From assembly GCF_002847505.1 (NCBI RefSeq), contig NZ_MXAV01000039.1:1-32456 (forward strand): DNA of 32,456 nt, given 5' to 3'. Source of the DNA: Acidithiobacillus marinus (GTDB lineage: Bacteria; Pseudomonadota; Gammaproteobacteria; Acidithiobacillales; Acidithiobacillaceae). The notes beneath the pieces were generated by a model. The model did no database searches. It was not told where the DNA came from and saw nothing but the letters and a program-made list of their open reading frames with translations. Below are positions 1 to 7,493 of this stretch, piece by piece; position 1 is the stretch's first letter, and the number at the start of each line of letters is the position of its first letter. The position numbers and the translations under genes were made by a program.

Positions 1-550
1 AAAGGGGCTGCCGAGCACCTGCCCAATGCGGAGATCACTTTCGATCGTTTTCACCTCATGAAGCTCGTCAACGAGGCCGTGGACGACGTGCGCAAGGGGG
101 GAAGTCCTCACTCAGCCAAATCTCAAAAAGACCCGCTGGCTCTGGCTCAAGAACGATTGCAACCTCAAGGTGAAGCAGAAAGAAAAGCTGCAGGCATTAC
201 TCAAAGACCAGAACCTCAAGACGGCGCAGGCCTACCAGTTCCGCCTGACCTTTCAGGACATCTTCACGATCAAGAATCGCCATCAGGGGGCTACCCTCTT
301 GAAAGCCTGGTTGGAAAACGCCAGAACCAGCGATCTGCCGCCTATCGTCAAGGTCGCCTACACCATCATGAATCACTGGGATGGCGTGCTCCGATGGTTC
401 GAGAGCCAGATCACCAATGGAATTCTGGAAGGTTTCAACAGCCTCATTCAATCCGCCAAGGCCAAGGCTCGGGGTTACCGCACGCACAAGAACTTTATCA
501 ACATGGCCTACCTGATCCTGGGCAAGCTGGATCTCAGGCTACCCACTTGA
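1..550 (+). pseudogene. ISL3 transposase, C-terminal part, frameshifted
   Basis: The reading frame corresponds to residues 223-404 of the intact transposase at 31189-32403. Frame 1 is in register from base 1 (KGAAEHLPNAEI) to the G run at 96-101. Here there are six G where the intact copy has five, and the protein then shifts into a nonsense frame (RKGGSPH instead of RKGEVLT). The correct C-terminal sequence resumes in another frame, seen as KQKEKLQALL from about base 173 to the stop at 548-550, and includes the catalytic-Glu region GILEGFNSLIQ. The 5' part lies outside the window. The copy is inactive if the extra G is real; a homopolymer sequencing error is the alternative. Confidence 0.85.
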
Positions 551-564
551 AATGACGAGGAACC
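1..564 (+). mobile_element. ISL3-family insertion sequence (ISAfe1-like), 3' part only
   Basis: This is the 3' portion of an insertion sequence cut by the window start. Apart from one extra G it matches the reverse complement of 31175-31737 in every stretch I compared, so the two are copies of the same element. Identity stops at base 564, which marks the element's right end: the last 24 bases are the complement of those starting at 31175 (GGTTCCTCGTCATTTC...). Beyond 564 the two copies have unrelated flanks. The ISAfe1 name is recalled from the family and the inferred length of about 1.3 kb, not from a search. Confidence 0.9.
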
Positions 565-1219
565 TCCATCTTTCATCTTCCTGCTCTACGGCGTTCTGGG
601 ACAGCCGCATGGGCATGTCAATCTTCATAAGGTTTTTCACGCGTTCTCCGCCATGGTTACCTTTGAGAGCATGAGCATTGGTTTGTTTACGGTAGGGGTG
701 TTCGTAGCAATGGACCGCCAGAATGGGGTATTGCGCTTGAAGCGCCTATACCCAACGCCACCCGGTACCTACATGGTGTCGAAGATCTTGTCAGCCATGG
801 CGCTCCTCTTTTTATCGCTATTTTTACTGAGCATTCTATTATTAATAGCCAATGGCTTACCCTCGGTAGCTGCGTGGGTAGAAACTATATTTTATGCTGT
901 CATTGGCGTCGCTCCGTTCGCGGCTATTGGTTTGACCATTGGACTTTATGCTGGGGCGCGGGCAGCCGGAGGTATTGCAAATGTAGTGATGCTCTTCTTG
1001 GGTTTTGTCTCGGGTGTGTTCATTTCGATGCATTCCCTCCCCGGATTTATGCAAGAAATCAGCATGATCTGGCCATCACACCAGCTATATGAGCTTTGCT
1101 ACGGAGTCATCAGCCGTGCTGCTCAAGGGTGTCTTCTGGTTCACTGGGCCATACTTTCTTCTGAAACGTTAATTTTCGCAATGATCGCACTGTATAAATG
1201 GCAGCGGATGGTATTATAG
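565..1219 (+). pseudogene. ABC-2 type transporter permease, 5'-truncated by the IS
   Basis: This is the C-terminal part of an integral membrane permease of the ABC-2 type (drug, polysaccharide or heme exporter family). The frame is open from base 566, immediately after the IS end, and reads FIFLLYGVLGQ before the first ATG at 653. The ATG is therefore probably internal and the true N-terminus was lost to the insertion. The remaining part has the family-typical motif RQNGVLRLKRLYPTPPGTY followed by about five hydrophobic segments (LSAMALLFLSLFLLSILLL, FYAVIGVAPFAAIGLTIGL, NVVMLFLGFVSGVFI and others) and ends near the usual IWPSHQLYEL region. No ATPase partner gene is visible; it may lie beyond the IS. 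Function as a transporter half is established for the family, while the substrate is unknown. Expression from within the IS is possible but unsupported. Confidence 0.8.
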
Positions 1220-1343
1220 CCAGGGCAGTCGAGCCGCCATTTTTGTCAGTAACGCTTACTCATGTAGTGAGCTTCTGCTCTGATCCCCAGGATTTGGGGT
1301 ACCCAAGCCAGCTACGGCGTAATCAATAGATATCTTGCAACGC

Positions 1344-2645
1344 TTATTCTGAATAGTTATTCCTCAGAACATCAAAAAAAGACACAAAATTTTTATTCAT
1401 TAGCATGATTACTGGAAATGCTGTCATCAATAATGCGCATACAGAAAAAAGAATTCGTGTATTATTATCTAACATAGCAAGGGTAAACCCACTGAAAAGA
1501 GATGCTATTGGCGTAAGACCGCCAGACATTAATCCGAAGAGAGAGTAAATTCTTCCAAGAGATTCTTTGGGCATAATCAATTGAACTGATGTTTCAAAAA
1601 TGATGCTCCAGAAGCCATTGGAAACACCGGCAAAAAATAGTGATAAATATGATAAATATATATTTTCAGATAACGCAAATAAAATAAAAAATGCACACAT
1701 AATTACAATGGCATATATGATTATATAAGGGTTTTTAAATTTGATTAAATGTCTTCCGGATAGGATGTATCCGACAACAATTCCGACTGAAAAACTTGCC
1801 ATTAATAATCCATATGTTGCTGCACCGGAACCAAATATTCTAGCGACCTGAAATGGCATTAACACAAATATTGGTGTTGCCAGAAAGTTGACAACCAATG
1901 CCATAATAAAAAATTCTGTAGCTCCATTTATATTTGTAATAGCGTGAAGTCCATCTCTAAATTCATTTATAAGCTTGGGTAATGAAAATCTGTTGCCTGA
2001 TATTGTAGTTTTCTGTGGGATAATATTTATATTTGACAATCTTGATATGAGCAAGGCTGACAAGAAAAATGTTAACGAGTTAAAAGCAAATAACTTCGAT
2101 GCTCCAAAGGCATTATATATGAAACCAGAGGTTGTTTCGCCAATTATGTTTCCAATTCTTATGGCGGATTTATATAGCGAATTGGCTGATGACAAGTCTT
2201 TGCGTTCTACAATATCCGGAATTATTGCTCCGAATGCCGGCCAAAGAAATGTCGAAATAATGGATAGTAATATGCTGCATATAACAATAATATAAGGAAT
2301 TAGATGGAAAAATTTATTTTGCATAAAAAAGAAAGATAAGACTAATATTAAAACCACAAATCCGCTAAGTGTATCGCAAATTATCATAATGTTCTTTCTG
2401 CTGTATCGATCGGCAAATATCCCGGATAAAGGGTAACTGAGCAGGGATGCGAAACCGGATAAAAAGGCAGCAATTCCAACAAAAGGCGCTGAATTGGTGG
2501 TGTGAGCCAGATAGAAATAAACACCTATATGCTGAGCGGAATCACCCAAATTGCTGACCACTCGCCCCGTCCATAGGTATTTATAATTATTATTTGATAA
2601 CAAACCGCCTTTTGTTGTATGGCTATTGGTATTTTTGACGGTCAT
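1344..2645 (-). CDS. MFS transporter, DHA3/macrolide-efflux-like
   Basis: A 433-residue polytopic inner-membrane protein of the major facilitator superfamily, predicted to export a drug or metabolite by proton antiport. The N-terminus YLWTGRVVSNLGDSAQHIGVYFYL and the loop 2-3 motif SGIFADRYSRKN are typical of the DHA3 branch that contains macrolide exporters. About twelve hydrophobic segments run along the chain. The ATG at 2645 is preceded by a good ribosome site (GAGGA, 7 nt spacing). It lies about 105 bp downstream of a GNAT gene in the same direction. The gene is markedly AT-rich compared with the genes after 12800, which suggests horizontal acquisition. The substrate cannot be read from the sequence. 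Confidence 0.85.
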   Translation of the reverse strand: MTVKNTNSHTTKGGLLSNNNYKYLWTGRVVSNLGDSAQHIGVYFYLAHTTNSAPFVGIAAFLSGFASLLSYPLSGIFADRYSRKNIMIICDTLSGFVVLILVLSFFFMQNKFFHLIPYIIVICSILLSIISTFLWPAFGAIIPDIVERKDLSSANSLYKSAIRIGNIIGETTSGFIYNAFGASKLFAFNSLTFFLSALLISRLSNINIIPQKTTISGNRFSLPKLINEFRDGLHAITNINGATEFFIMALVVNFLATPIFVLMPFQVARIFGSGAATYGLLMASFSVGIVVGYILSGRHLIKFKNPYIIIYAIVIMCAFFILFALSENIYLSYLSLFFAGVSNGFWSIIFETSVQLIMPKESLGRIYSLFGLMSGGLTPIASLFSGFTLAMLDNNTRILFSVCALLMTAFPVIMLMNKNFVSFFDVLRNNYSE

Positions 2646-2749
2646 TGTTGGTTCCTCGCTGTTTTAATCGATAGCACGAGATAGGCTTATTCAGAATAAT
2701 GTATATATCTATATTGATGCAGTTTTTACGGATCCAATAGCTCCGAGCG

Positions 2750-3262
2750 TTAGGTGTTAATTCTGCAAACGTAGCGCAGTTCTTGAAGCTGCCGACCATC
2801 GAGCTCGAATTCTTCCGGCGGCAGGGTGTCTGCCTCGAACCCGTTAGCCTTGTAGAAGCGGATAGCTGGCTCGTTTTCCGCAAACACCCACAAACTACAT
2901 GTGCTGTAGCCCTGCTGAGATAAGAGTTCGCGCGCCCTTAGCCACAACTGACGCCCAACCCCTTTGAACCAATTATTCGGTGCCACGTAGATGGCCCACA
3001 GCTCTGCTTGAGAGGGTGGTGCATCCTTATCTCGGCAAGCCCCGAATGATACCCAGCCAAGAATGGTCCCGCCATCCTTAGCAACGAGAAGCTCCGTTTG
3101 CCCGGCTTCGATAATGTTCTTCCACATCTCTTCCCGTTTTTCGACGGACAAGGAAGCGAGATAATCCGCAGGTAGGATTCGTGAGTAAGCCGAGCGCCAT
3201 GCATCGACATGAATCTCGGCGACAGCACGGGCATCTTCTGGGGCAGCGTGGGCTATTTGCAT
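2750..3262 (-). CDS. GNAT family N-acetyltransferase
   Basis: A 170-residue acetyl-CoA-dependent acetyltransferase of the GNAT fold. The N-terminal RxAxxxDARAVAEIHVDAWRSAY-type region (substrate side), the motif A strand-loop-helix AIYVAPNNWFKGVGRQLWLRARELL (pyrophosphate-binding KGVGRQL) and the C-terminal ENEPAIRFYKANGFEAD (motif B) are all present. An upstream extension to 3319 is open, but the ATG at 3262 (MQIAHAAPEDARAV) begins exactly where GNAT domains normally begin, so I prefer it; no clear Shine-Dalgarno is seen. The stop codon is followed within a few bases by ACCTAACGC, which resembles the first half of an integron attC site (see findings). The substrate is unknown. It is the first of four unrelated GNAT genes on this strand. 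Confidence 0.85.
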   Translation of the reverse strand: MQIAHAAPEDARAVAEIHVDAWRSAYSRILPADYLASLSVEKREEMWKNIIEAGQTELLVAKDGGTILGWVSFGACRDKDAPPSQAELWAIYVAPNNWFKGVGRQLWLRARELLSQQGYSTCSLWVFAENEPAIRFYKANGFEADTLPPEEFELDGRQLQELRYVCRINT

Positions 3263-3654
3263 GATGGCTAAGGTTTTATAAGATACCAGAGAAAAATAGG
3301 AGACAGCCAATAATGCCACGACAAAAAATGAAAATCTATAGGTTGATATTATAATGTTCTTTTTATTCTTTTTGCTGGTGTTTTTTATTTATATTTTTTG
3401 CCCATGAGGTATAAAACAGAAAAACCATTATGAACCCCGCTACCATAGAGGCTCTATTGTGTATGCAATAAATGCAAATTCTAAAAAAATAACCAGAAAT
3501 ATACTTGCAGGCAATGTCACGCGGATTATGAGCTGTAACCATTTGAATCACATTGTATTATCCATGTTGAATTTATGGGATTGGCTATGTAAATAAAAAT
3601 ACACGTATGAACTCATTAAATCATCATACCGATTGCGAGTTTGTTAAATTAAGT
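3263..3654. other. AT-rich intergenic stretch without a convincing gene
   Basis: About 390 bp between two minus-strand GNAT genes. It contains long T and A tracts around 3359-3410. A 62-codon minus-strand frame (3363-3551, GTG start) has no ribosome site and no recognisable family, and I do not call it. It presumably holds the promoter of the GNAT gene that starts at 3262. Confidence 0.5.
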
Positions 3655-4128
3655 TTATTCGATATTTTTTAGAATTTTATTAATCGAATTAACATCTGCG
3701 CCCATTACAACTATTTTTTGACTGACTGAGAAACCGAATTTTTCGTAAAAGTCTTGGGCTGGACTCGAACGACTTGTAAGGAGATAAATAGAGCCGACAT
3801 TTTCAGCAACTGTCAACTCAGAAAAAAGTGTTGATAATAATTTTTTTCCGATACCTTGCCTCTGAACTGAAGGCAAGACAAAAAACTCCTGTAGCTGAAA
3901 TTTATTTTTATTGAGCCCACCCTCAATTTGACCGAAAGCGGCACCAACAACTGAATTATTGATAATAGCTACATAACCGCGCCTCGATTGGGCTTGAAGC
4001 TTGAGACAAATGCAGGCGCGGGCGGCTTCGGCAGTCCATGCTTCATTCCAGGGAGGCGCTGAAAAACAAGTCACAAAAACCTGACTGATTTCTTCAACAT
4101 CTGACTCGTCGATAGGGCGAATAATCAT
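3655..4128 (-). CDS. GNAT family N-acetyltransferase, AAC(6')-like N-terminus
   Basis: A 157-residue GNAT protein. The N-terminal segment FSAPPWNEAWTAEAARACI resembles the PPWNExW region found in many aminoglycoside 6'-acetyltransferase-related GNATs. The acetyl-CoA-binding motif A is QEFFVLPSVQRQGIGKKLLSTL (Q-R-Q-G-I-G-K), and motif B is SSPAQDFYEKFGF. The ATG at 4128 has an AAGG ribosome site about 9 nt upstream. It follows the DUF4177-like gene by about 100 bp in the same direction. It is AT-rich like its neighbours. Membership in GNAT is clear; aminoglycoside modification is only a possibility suggested by the N-terminal motif. Confidence 0.85.
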   Translation of the reverse strand: MIIRPIDESDVEEISQVFVTCFSAPPWNEAWTAEAARACICLKLQAQSRRGYVAIINNSVVGAAFGQIEGGLNKNKFQLQEFFVLPSVQRQGIGKKLLSTLFSELTVAENVGSIYLLTSRSSPAQDFYEKFGFSVSQKIVVMGADVNSINKILKNIE

Positions 4129-4228
4129 ATCGTGAACCTTAAGGACTTAACGTAGAACTAAGTGTCTGCTGAAAGCGTACAGCTTAAGTAACTGGGTATA
4201 TAATAAAGCTATCACGCTGTCTCACGCT

Positions 4229-4402
4229 TCATGAAAACCCAACCCCAGACTGACTACCTCCAAGTGCCAATGGACGAATGTCTTGAATATTCCACTCTTT
4301 TTCCCCCAGAGCATTCAGGCGATCCTCTAATTCTTGCCACTTTACTTCGCCTTTGACAAAACCCTTTTCATTGAACTGCTCGATTTTGTATTCGTACCGC
4401 AT
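4229..4402 (-). CDS. Small DUF4177-like protein
   Basis: A 57-residue protein that starts MRYEYKIEQFNEKG and contains WQELEDRLNALGEKEWNI. This is the layout of DUF4177-type small proteins (a beta strand with YEYK, then a helix with LNxLGxxGWEL). I chose the ATG at 4402 because an excellent ribosome site, AAGGAGAG, lies just upstream; the open frame continues to 4486, but that extension (MAAQGKAF...) does not look like part of the family. No catalytic residues are known and the function is unknown. It sits between two GNAT genes on the same strand, with about 130 bp to the upstream GNAT stop. Confidence 0.65.
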   Translation of the reverse strand: MRYEYKIEQFNEKGFVKGEVKWQELEDRLNALGEKEWNIQDIRPLALGGSQSGVGFS

Positions 4403-4529
4403 ATTTCTCTCCTTCGAGTCTGAGCCTCTCAGCGCTTGGGGATAACTAACAACGGACAGCAAGAAAGCTTTGCCTTGTGCCGCCACGACGGCACTTCATA
4501 CTCGGAACAAAATAGTCGTTCAGAATATT

Positions 4530-5465
4530 CTATTGCAACGATATGAATTCGTATTTTAGGATCTCGGGCCTACCAGCGCCAATTGCTGTTTTGCGAGAGG
4601 CAATGTTATGGGCATGGATAGTTCCAATCATGGTCTTTTCACCTTCACCTGCTTTATTGAGCAGTGCCGCAGCTTCACGCTGCACATATTTTGCGAGCCC
4701 TCGTCCCTGAAAGGCTGGATGAATAATTTCTTCAACCACAACATAATCCTGAATAAATTCAATGGCCCTCCATGCTGTAGCAAATAAACCAATCCGCTCA
4801 TTATTCAGGGTAACAAAATGTAATGTTCCCGTTTCCAGGCATTCCGCCAGATCTTCCGCATCGGCGGGCCGAACCTCAAGAGCAAGACTAGGGTTCAAAC
4901 TGGCAAATGCCTGATGACATTCCGCTACATAATCTGCCGCTTCTCGAGAATCCTCACAGTCTATCAATTGTAAAGAAGGTAAAGGTGGATATTGGGCCAA
5001 CGTATTGATTCGACCAGAATGGATCGATTGGTCAACACATCCTTCGGGTAACGTCATCCCGTCATGAGGGTTTCCCCGCAACGACCTAACATGCAATGGC
5101 CTAAATATTGCCCACTCCCGGCGAATGACAGCCATCCACAAATCCCAATCTGGCACTCCAGACCAGGCCAGAAGATCAACAAAAGGACGGTTCAGGTTTC
5201 GGTTATAAAAACGAATACCACCCAGCAATAAACCATCACCCACAGGAATGATGCGTTGCAGATAATCTTCAGATTTAACTCCCGGCAAGTCAATATGATC
5301 GCTGAAAAGTGCTGAATATGCAGAATCGCTGCAACAACCTATCTGCATTTCAAGCCAACTTGATATTCTTTCGTTAAGCCAGCTTGCGGAATAAATGTCC
5401 CTCAAATCATAAAATCGTTGACGGGTTGACTGATACAACTGCTCAAATTCAGAGTTTAACTTCAT
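4530..5465 (-). CDS. GNAT acetyltransferase with N-terminal extension
   Basis: A 311-residue protein. Roughly the C-terminal half is a GNAT domain: the motif-A-like VVEEIIHPAFQGRGLAKYVQREAAALL (Q-G-R-G-L-A) near residues 240-270 and HAHNIASRKTAIGAGRPEI as the motif B equivalent. The N-terminal 160 residues (SASWLNERISSWLEMQIGC, then GGIRFYNRNLNRPFVDLLAWSG) have no fold that I recognise and could be a degenerate second GNAT domain or a substrate domain. The ATG at 5465 has an AAGG about 9 nt upstream. It lies about 100 bp downstream of another GNAT gene. The enzyme class is well supported; the substrate is unknown. Confidence 0.8.
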   Translation of the reverse strand: MKLNSEFEQLYQSTRQRFYDLRDIYSASWLNERISSWLEMQIGCCSDSAYSALFSDHIDLPGVKSEDYLQRIIPVGDGLLLGGIRFYNRNLNRPFVDLLAWSGVPDWDLWMAVIRREWAIFRPLHVRSLRGNPHDGMTLPEGCVDQSIHSGRINTLAQYPPLPSLQLIDCEDSREAADYVAECHQAFASLNPSLALEVRPADAEDLAECLETGTLHFVTLNNERIGLFATAWRAIEFIQDYVVVEEIIHPAFQGRGLAKYVQREAAALLNKAGEGEKTMIGTIHAHNIASRKTAIGAGRPEILKYEFISLQ

Positions 5466-5564
5466 GGTTATTAACCTTGATAAATAGCTTATGAATGTTA
5501 ATGCTTGAACTTTTTAAGGTTTGTGGAATACATATTCTGATAGACAATAAAATAAACCCAAGGA

Positions 5565-6164
5565 TCAAAGGATAACGTAGTTCTCACAGGAGGTAACCCA
5601 CCAATCACATTCCGCAAAGTACACGGCATGGTCAACGTATTGCCCTCGCAGGCATTCGGCCTCCTTACGAAAACCATGAAAACGATAGCCAAGCCGTTCA
5701 GGGATTCGCCGACTTTGGTTATTTTCGACTGCGCATCGAATTTCCACACGACGAATACCTTGGCGGCATAATGCCTCTTCTGTTAAATAATTACAGACTC
5801 GTGACATGATTCCCCGTCCTTGGCTTTTCTCGTTCAACCAGTATCCCAGTCGACCAGCGCTCGAAAACGGTTCAAAGTAATGAAAACCTACACGCCCCAC
5901 AATTTTATGATTGCATTTAATGACGTAATTAACATCCGTTCCCTGCTGAAGCTGAACAGGAGCTTTCAGAATATGATTCCTTGTATCATCAACACAACGG
6001 GTTTCATCAACCCACGGGAGCCAACGAGCTAGATATTCCCTGTTTTCATCAATCAAAGCAAAAACTTCTTCTGCTTGTTCAACCGACAGAATAGCAATGA
6101 TTAGCGATTGGTTGATTTTTATCTCTGGAGGCCATAAAAGTTTTTTTGTTGTTTCTTTTTCCAT
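5565..6164 (-). CDS. RimJ/RimL-type GNAT acetyltransferase
   Basis: A 199-residue GNAT of the ribosomal-protein-serine/alanine acetyltransferase branch (RimL/YdaF-like). Diagnostic segments are FALIDENREYLARWLPWVD near residues 36-54, VGRVGFHYFEPFSSAGRLGYWLNEKSQGRGIMSRV (motif A Q-G-R-G-I-M) and RVEIRCAVENNQSRRIPERLGYRFHG (motif B NxxSxxIPERLGF; here R replaces the usual second small residue). Family members acetylate N-terminal amines of ribosomal proteins or small molecules. The C-terminal end (WWVTSCENYVIL) is a little longer than usual. It starts 47 bp after the GrpB-like gene in the same direction, so the two may be co-transcribed. Confidence 0.85.
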   Translation of the reverse strand: MEKETTKKLLWPPEIKINQSLIIAILSVEQAEEVFALIDENREYLARWLPWVDETRCVDDTRNHILKAPVQLQQGTDVNYVIKCNHKIVGRVGFHYFEPFSSAGRLGYWLNEKSQGRGIMSRVCNYLTEEALCRQGIRRVEIRCAVENNQSRRIPERLGYRFHGFRKEAECLRGQYVDHAVYFAECDWWVTSCENYVIL

Positions 6165-6210
6165 ACAATTTATCTCGATTAGTAAATAAATGTTTCATTG
6201 CTACTAAATT

Positions 6211-6690
6211 TTACTGACCTCTTTCAAGAACCGACAAAATAAATTTTGCTTTTTCATTGCGATAGCAATCTGGGCTAGAGGAAGCAAATTTGCGCTTGAT
6301 CTCGTTATATTGATGTACAAGGCACGCATTGGCTAGCAAAGCATCTCGAAAATGCATGAAGAACTCGAACTCTGAACCCGCCGCAACAATTTGCAAGGCA
6401 ATGTCCAAGTCCCGGCGAGGAGACACCAACATGCAGAGTTCCGGAGTGCGCAGCGTCCCAGTCTTAACTACATAGCCCAACGCCTCTAGAGCTTCAACGG
6501 TATCTCGGTGCTTGAGTGCGTCAACTACGATACAGATATCCAGATCACCTTTGGAAATAGCACCAGGAATAGCCGATGCACCGATATGTTCAAACCTTGC
6601 ATCTGTTAGCAAGGGGGAGAGTTCATCGACCACCGACTCATAAGCAGCGCTGGCGAGAGATTGGTAGCAAGATGGTTCGAGTAGCTTCAC
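6211..6690 (-). CDS. GrpB-like nucleotidyltransferase family protein
   Basis: A 159-residue protein of the GrpB/UPF0157 branch of the nucleotidyltransferase superfamily. The signature FEHIGASAIPGAISKGDLDICIVV (residues about 34-57) corresponds to the H-[IV]-G-S-T-[AS]-[VI]-P-G...K-x-[IV]-D-[IV] motif, and RDLDIALQIV supplies a further acidic strand. The C-terminal HFRDALLANACLVHQYNEIKRKFA matches the usual FRDYLRxHPxxxxxYxxLK helix. The substrate is not established for the family. The start is GTG at 6690 with GAGGGA about 8 nt upstream. It is probably the first gene of a minus-strand run with the RimL-like GNAT. Confidence 0.8.
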   Translation of the reverse strand: MKLLEPSCYQSLASAAYESVVDELSPLLTDARFEHIGASAIPGAISKGDLDICIVVDALKHRDTVEALEALGYVVKTGTLRTPELCMLVSPRRDLDIALQIVAAGSEFEFFMHFRDALLANACLVHQYNEIKRKFASSSPDCYRNEKAKFILSVLERGQ

Positions 6691-7493
6691 TGGGGCAATC
6701 CCTCAAAAGTAATAAATTTATGACGCATTAAATATACAAAAAATGAGTAAATAAGGCAATAAGGTAGAAAAAATTCATCAAGATGATTACATCATCCCTG
6801 TTGTGGAGCATATGGTTCGTTATTTTTTTATCATTGAGTGTGCTGGATGCATACTGTCACCACTTTATATCCAGGTTTCGATCCATCGCGGAAAAAGGTA
6901 CTTGGTGGATGCACAGTGGATTCACTTGCTGCTCAGTCCGGAGCCTCATTGTCACCAGTGCTATGACTGGTGCCAATAAGGATGTTAAGTGTCTCCAGTT
7001 TGTCACCATTCAGTACGCGATCAATTGACACCAAGTTCACAAGTGATTTGCAGTGATCCATTCATTTTCGTTCGAGAAGGGTAAAGAAAAATTCAGCTGT
7101 TATTGAGTGGGTAATGATCTATCAAATGAGGAAATATGGATTGCTCTGGTCGGAGATCTCTGTAGGCTTCTTTCGATTCATGCCGTTGCTGAATTCTGGC
7201 CAGTGAATCTCAAATGATAATTTCATCTCATTGAATATATTATGTTTAAATAATATATTTTGAAACGATATAAGGTGAATATGCAGTTCAAGTTAACCCG
7301 GATAAACCAGATGTTCGGTTTCCATGTGTGGTTCCAGTGCAGGGCTTGCTGGATCAACCTGCTATTATTGAATACCTAGGTAATCCAATAAATGATCTCT
7401 TCCTCTCTGTCTCGATATCTGATAAGTTTCATCTGGTATAGATTTTTAATAGCGTATATTATTGCTGTTGATGAGATTGTGAAGGAACAAAAG
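6691..7493. other. AT-rich gene-poor stretch
   Basis: About 800 bp in which I find no convincing gene. An 81-codon plus-strand frame at 6783-7028 starts with a hydrophobic stretch but lacks a ribosome site and a recognisable family. Around 7240-7260 there is a short TTTAAATAATATATTT palindrome-like AT tract. The region probably includes the promoter of the minus-strand GrpB-like gene and, at its right end, the start of the chimeric frame 7494-8264. Confidence 0.45.

Noticed and set aside
1285-1299. CCCCAGGATTTGGGG hairpin as a terminator between the ABC permease and the MFS gene
   Set aside because: Only a 5-bp stem and no T tract on either strand.
3363-3551. 62-codon minus-strand frame between two GNAT genes
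   Set aside because: GTG start without ribosome site, low-complexity AT-rich coding, no family.
6364-6373. ACTCGAACTC shared with the tRNA-Leu T arm
   Set aside because: Ten bases inside the GrpB-like coding sequence; the flanks do not match, so it is most likely chance.
2640-6700. A full integron cassette array for the GNAT block
   Set aside because: No integrase of the IntI type, no paired attC cores in the gaps (one gap is only 47 bp), and only one half-site found.
6783-7028. 81-codon plus-strand frame in the AT-rich gap
   Set aside because: No ribosome site and no recognisable family; it lies in a gene-poor stretch where such frames are expected by chance.
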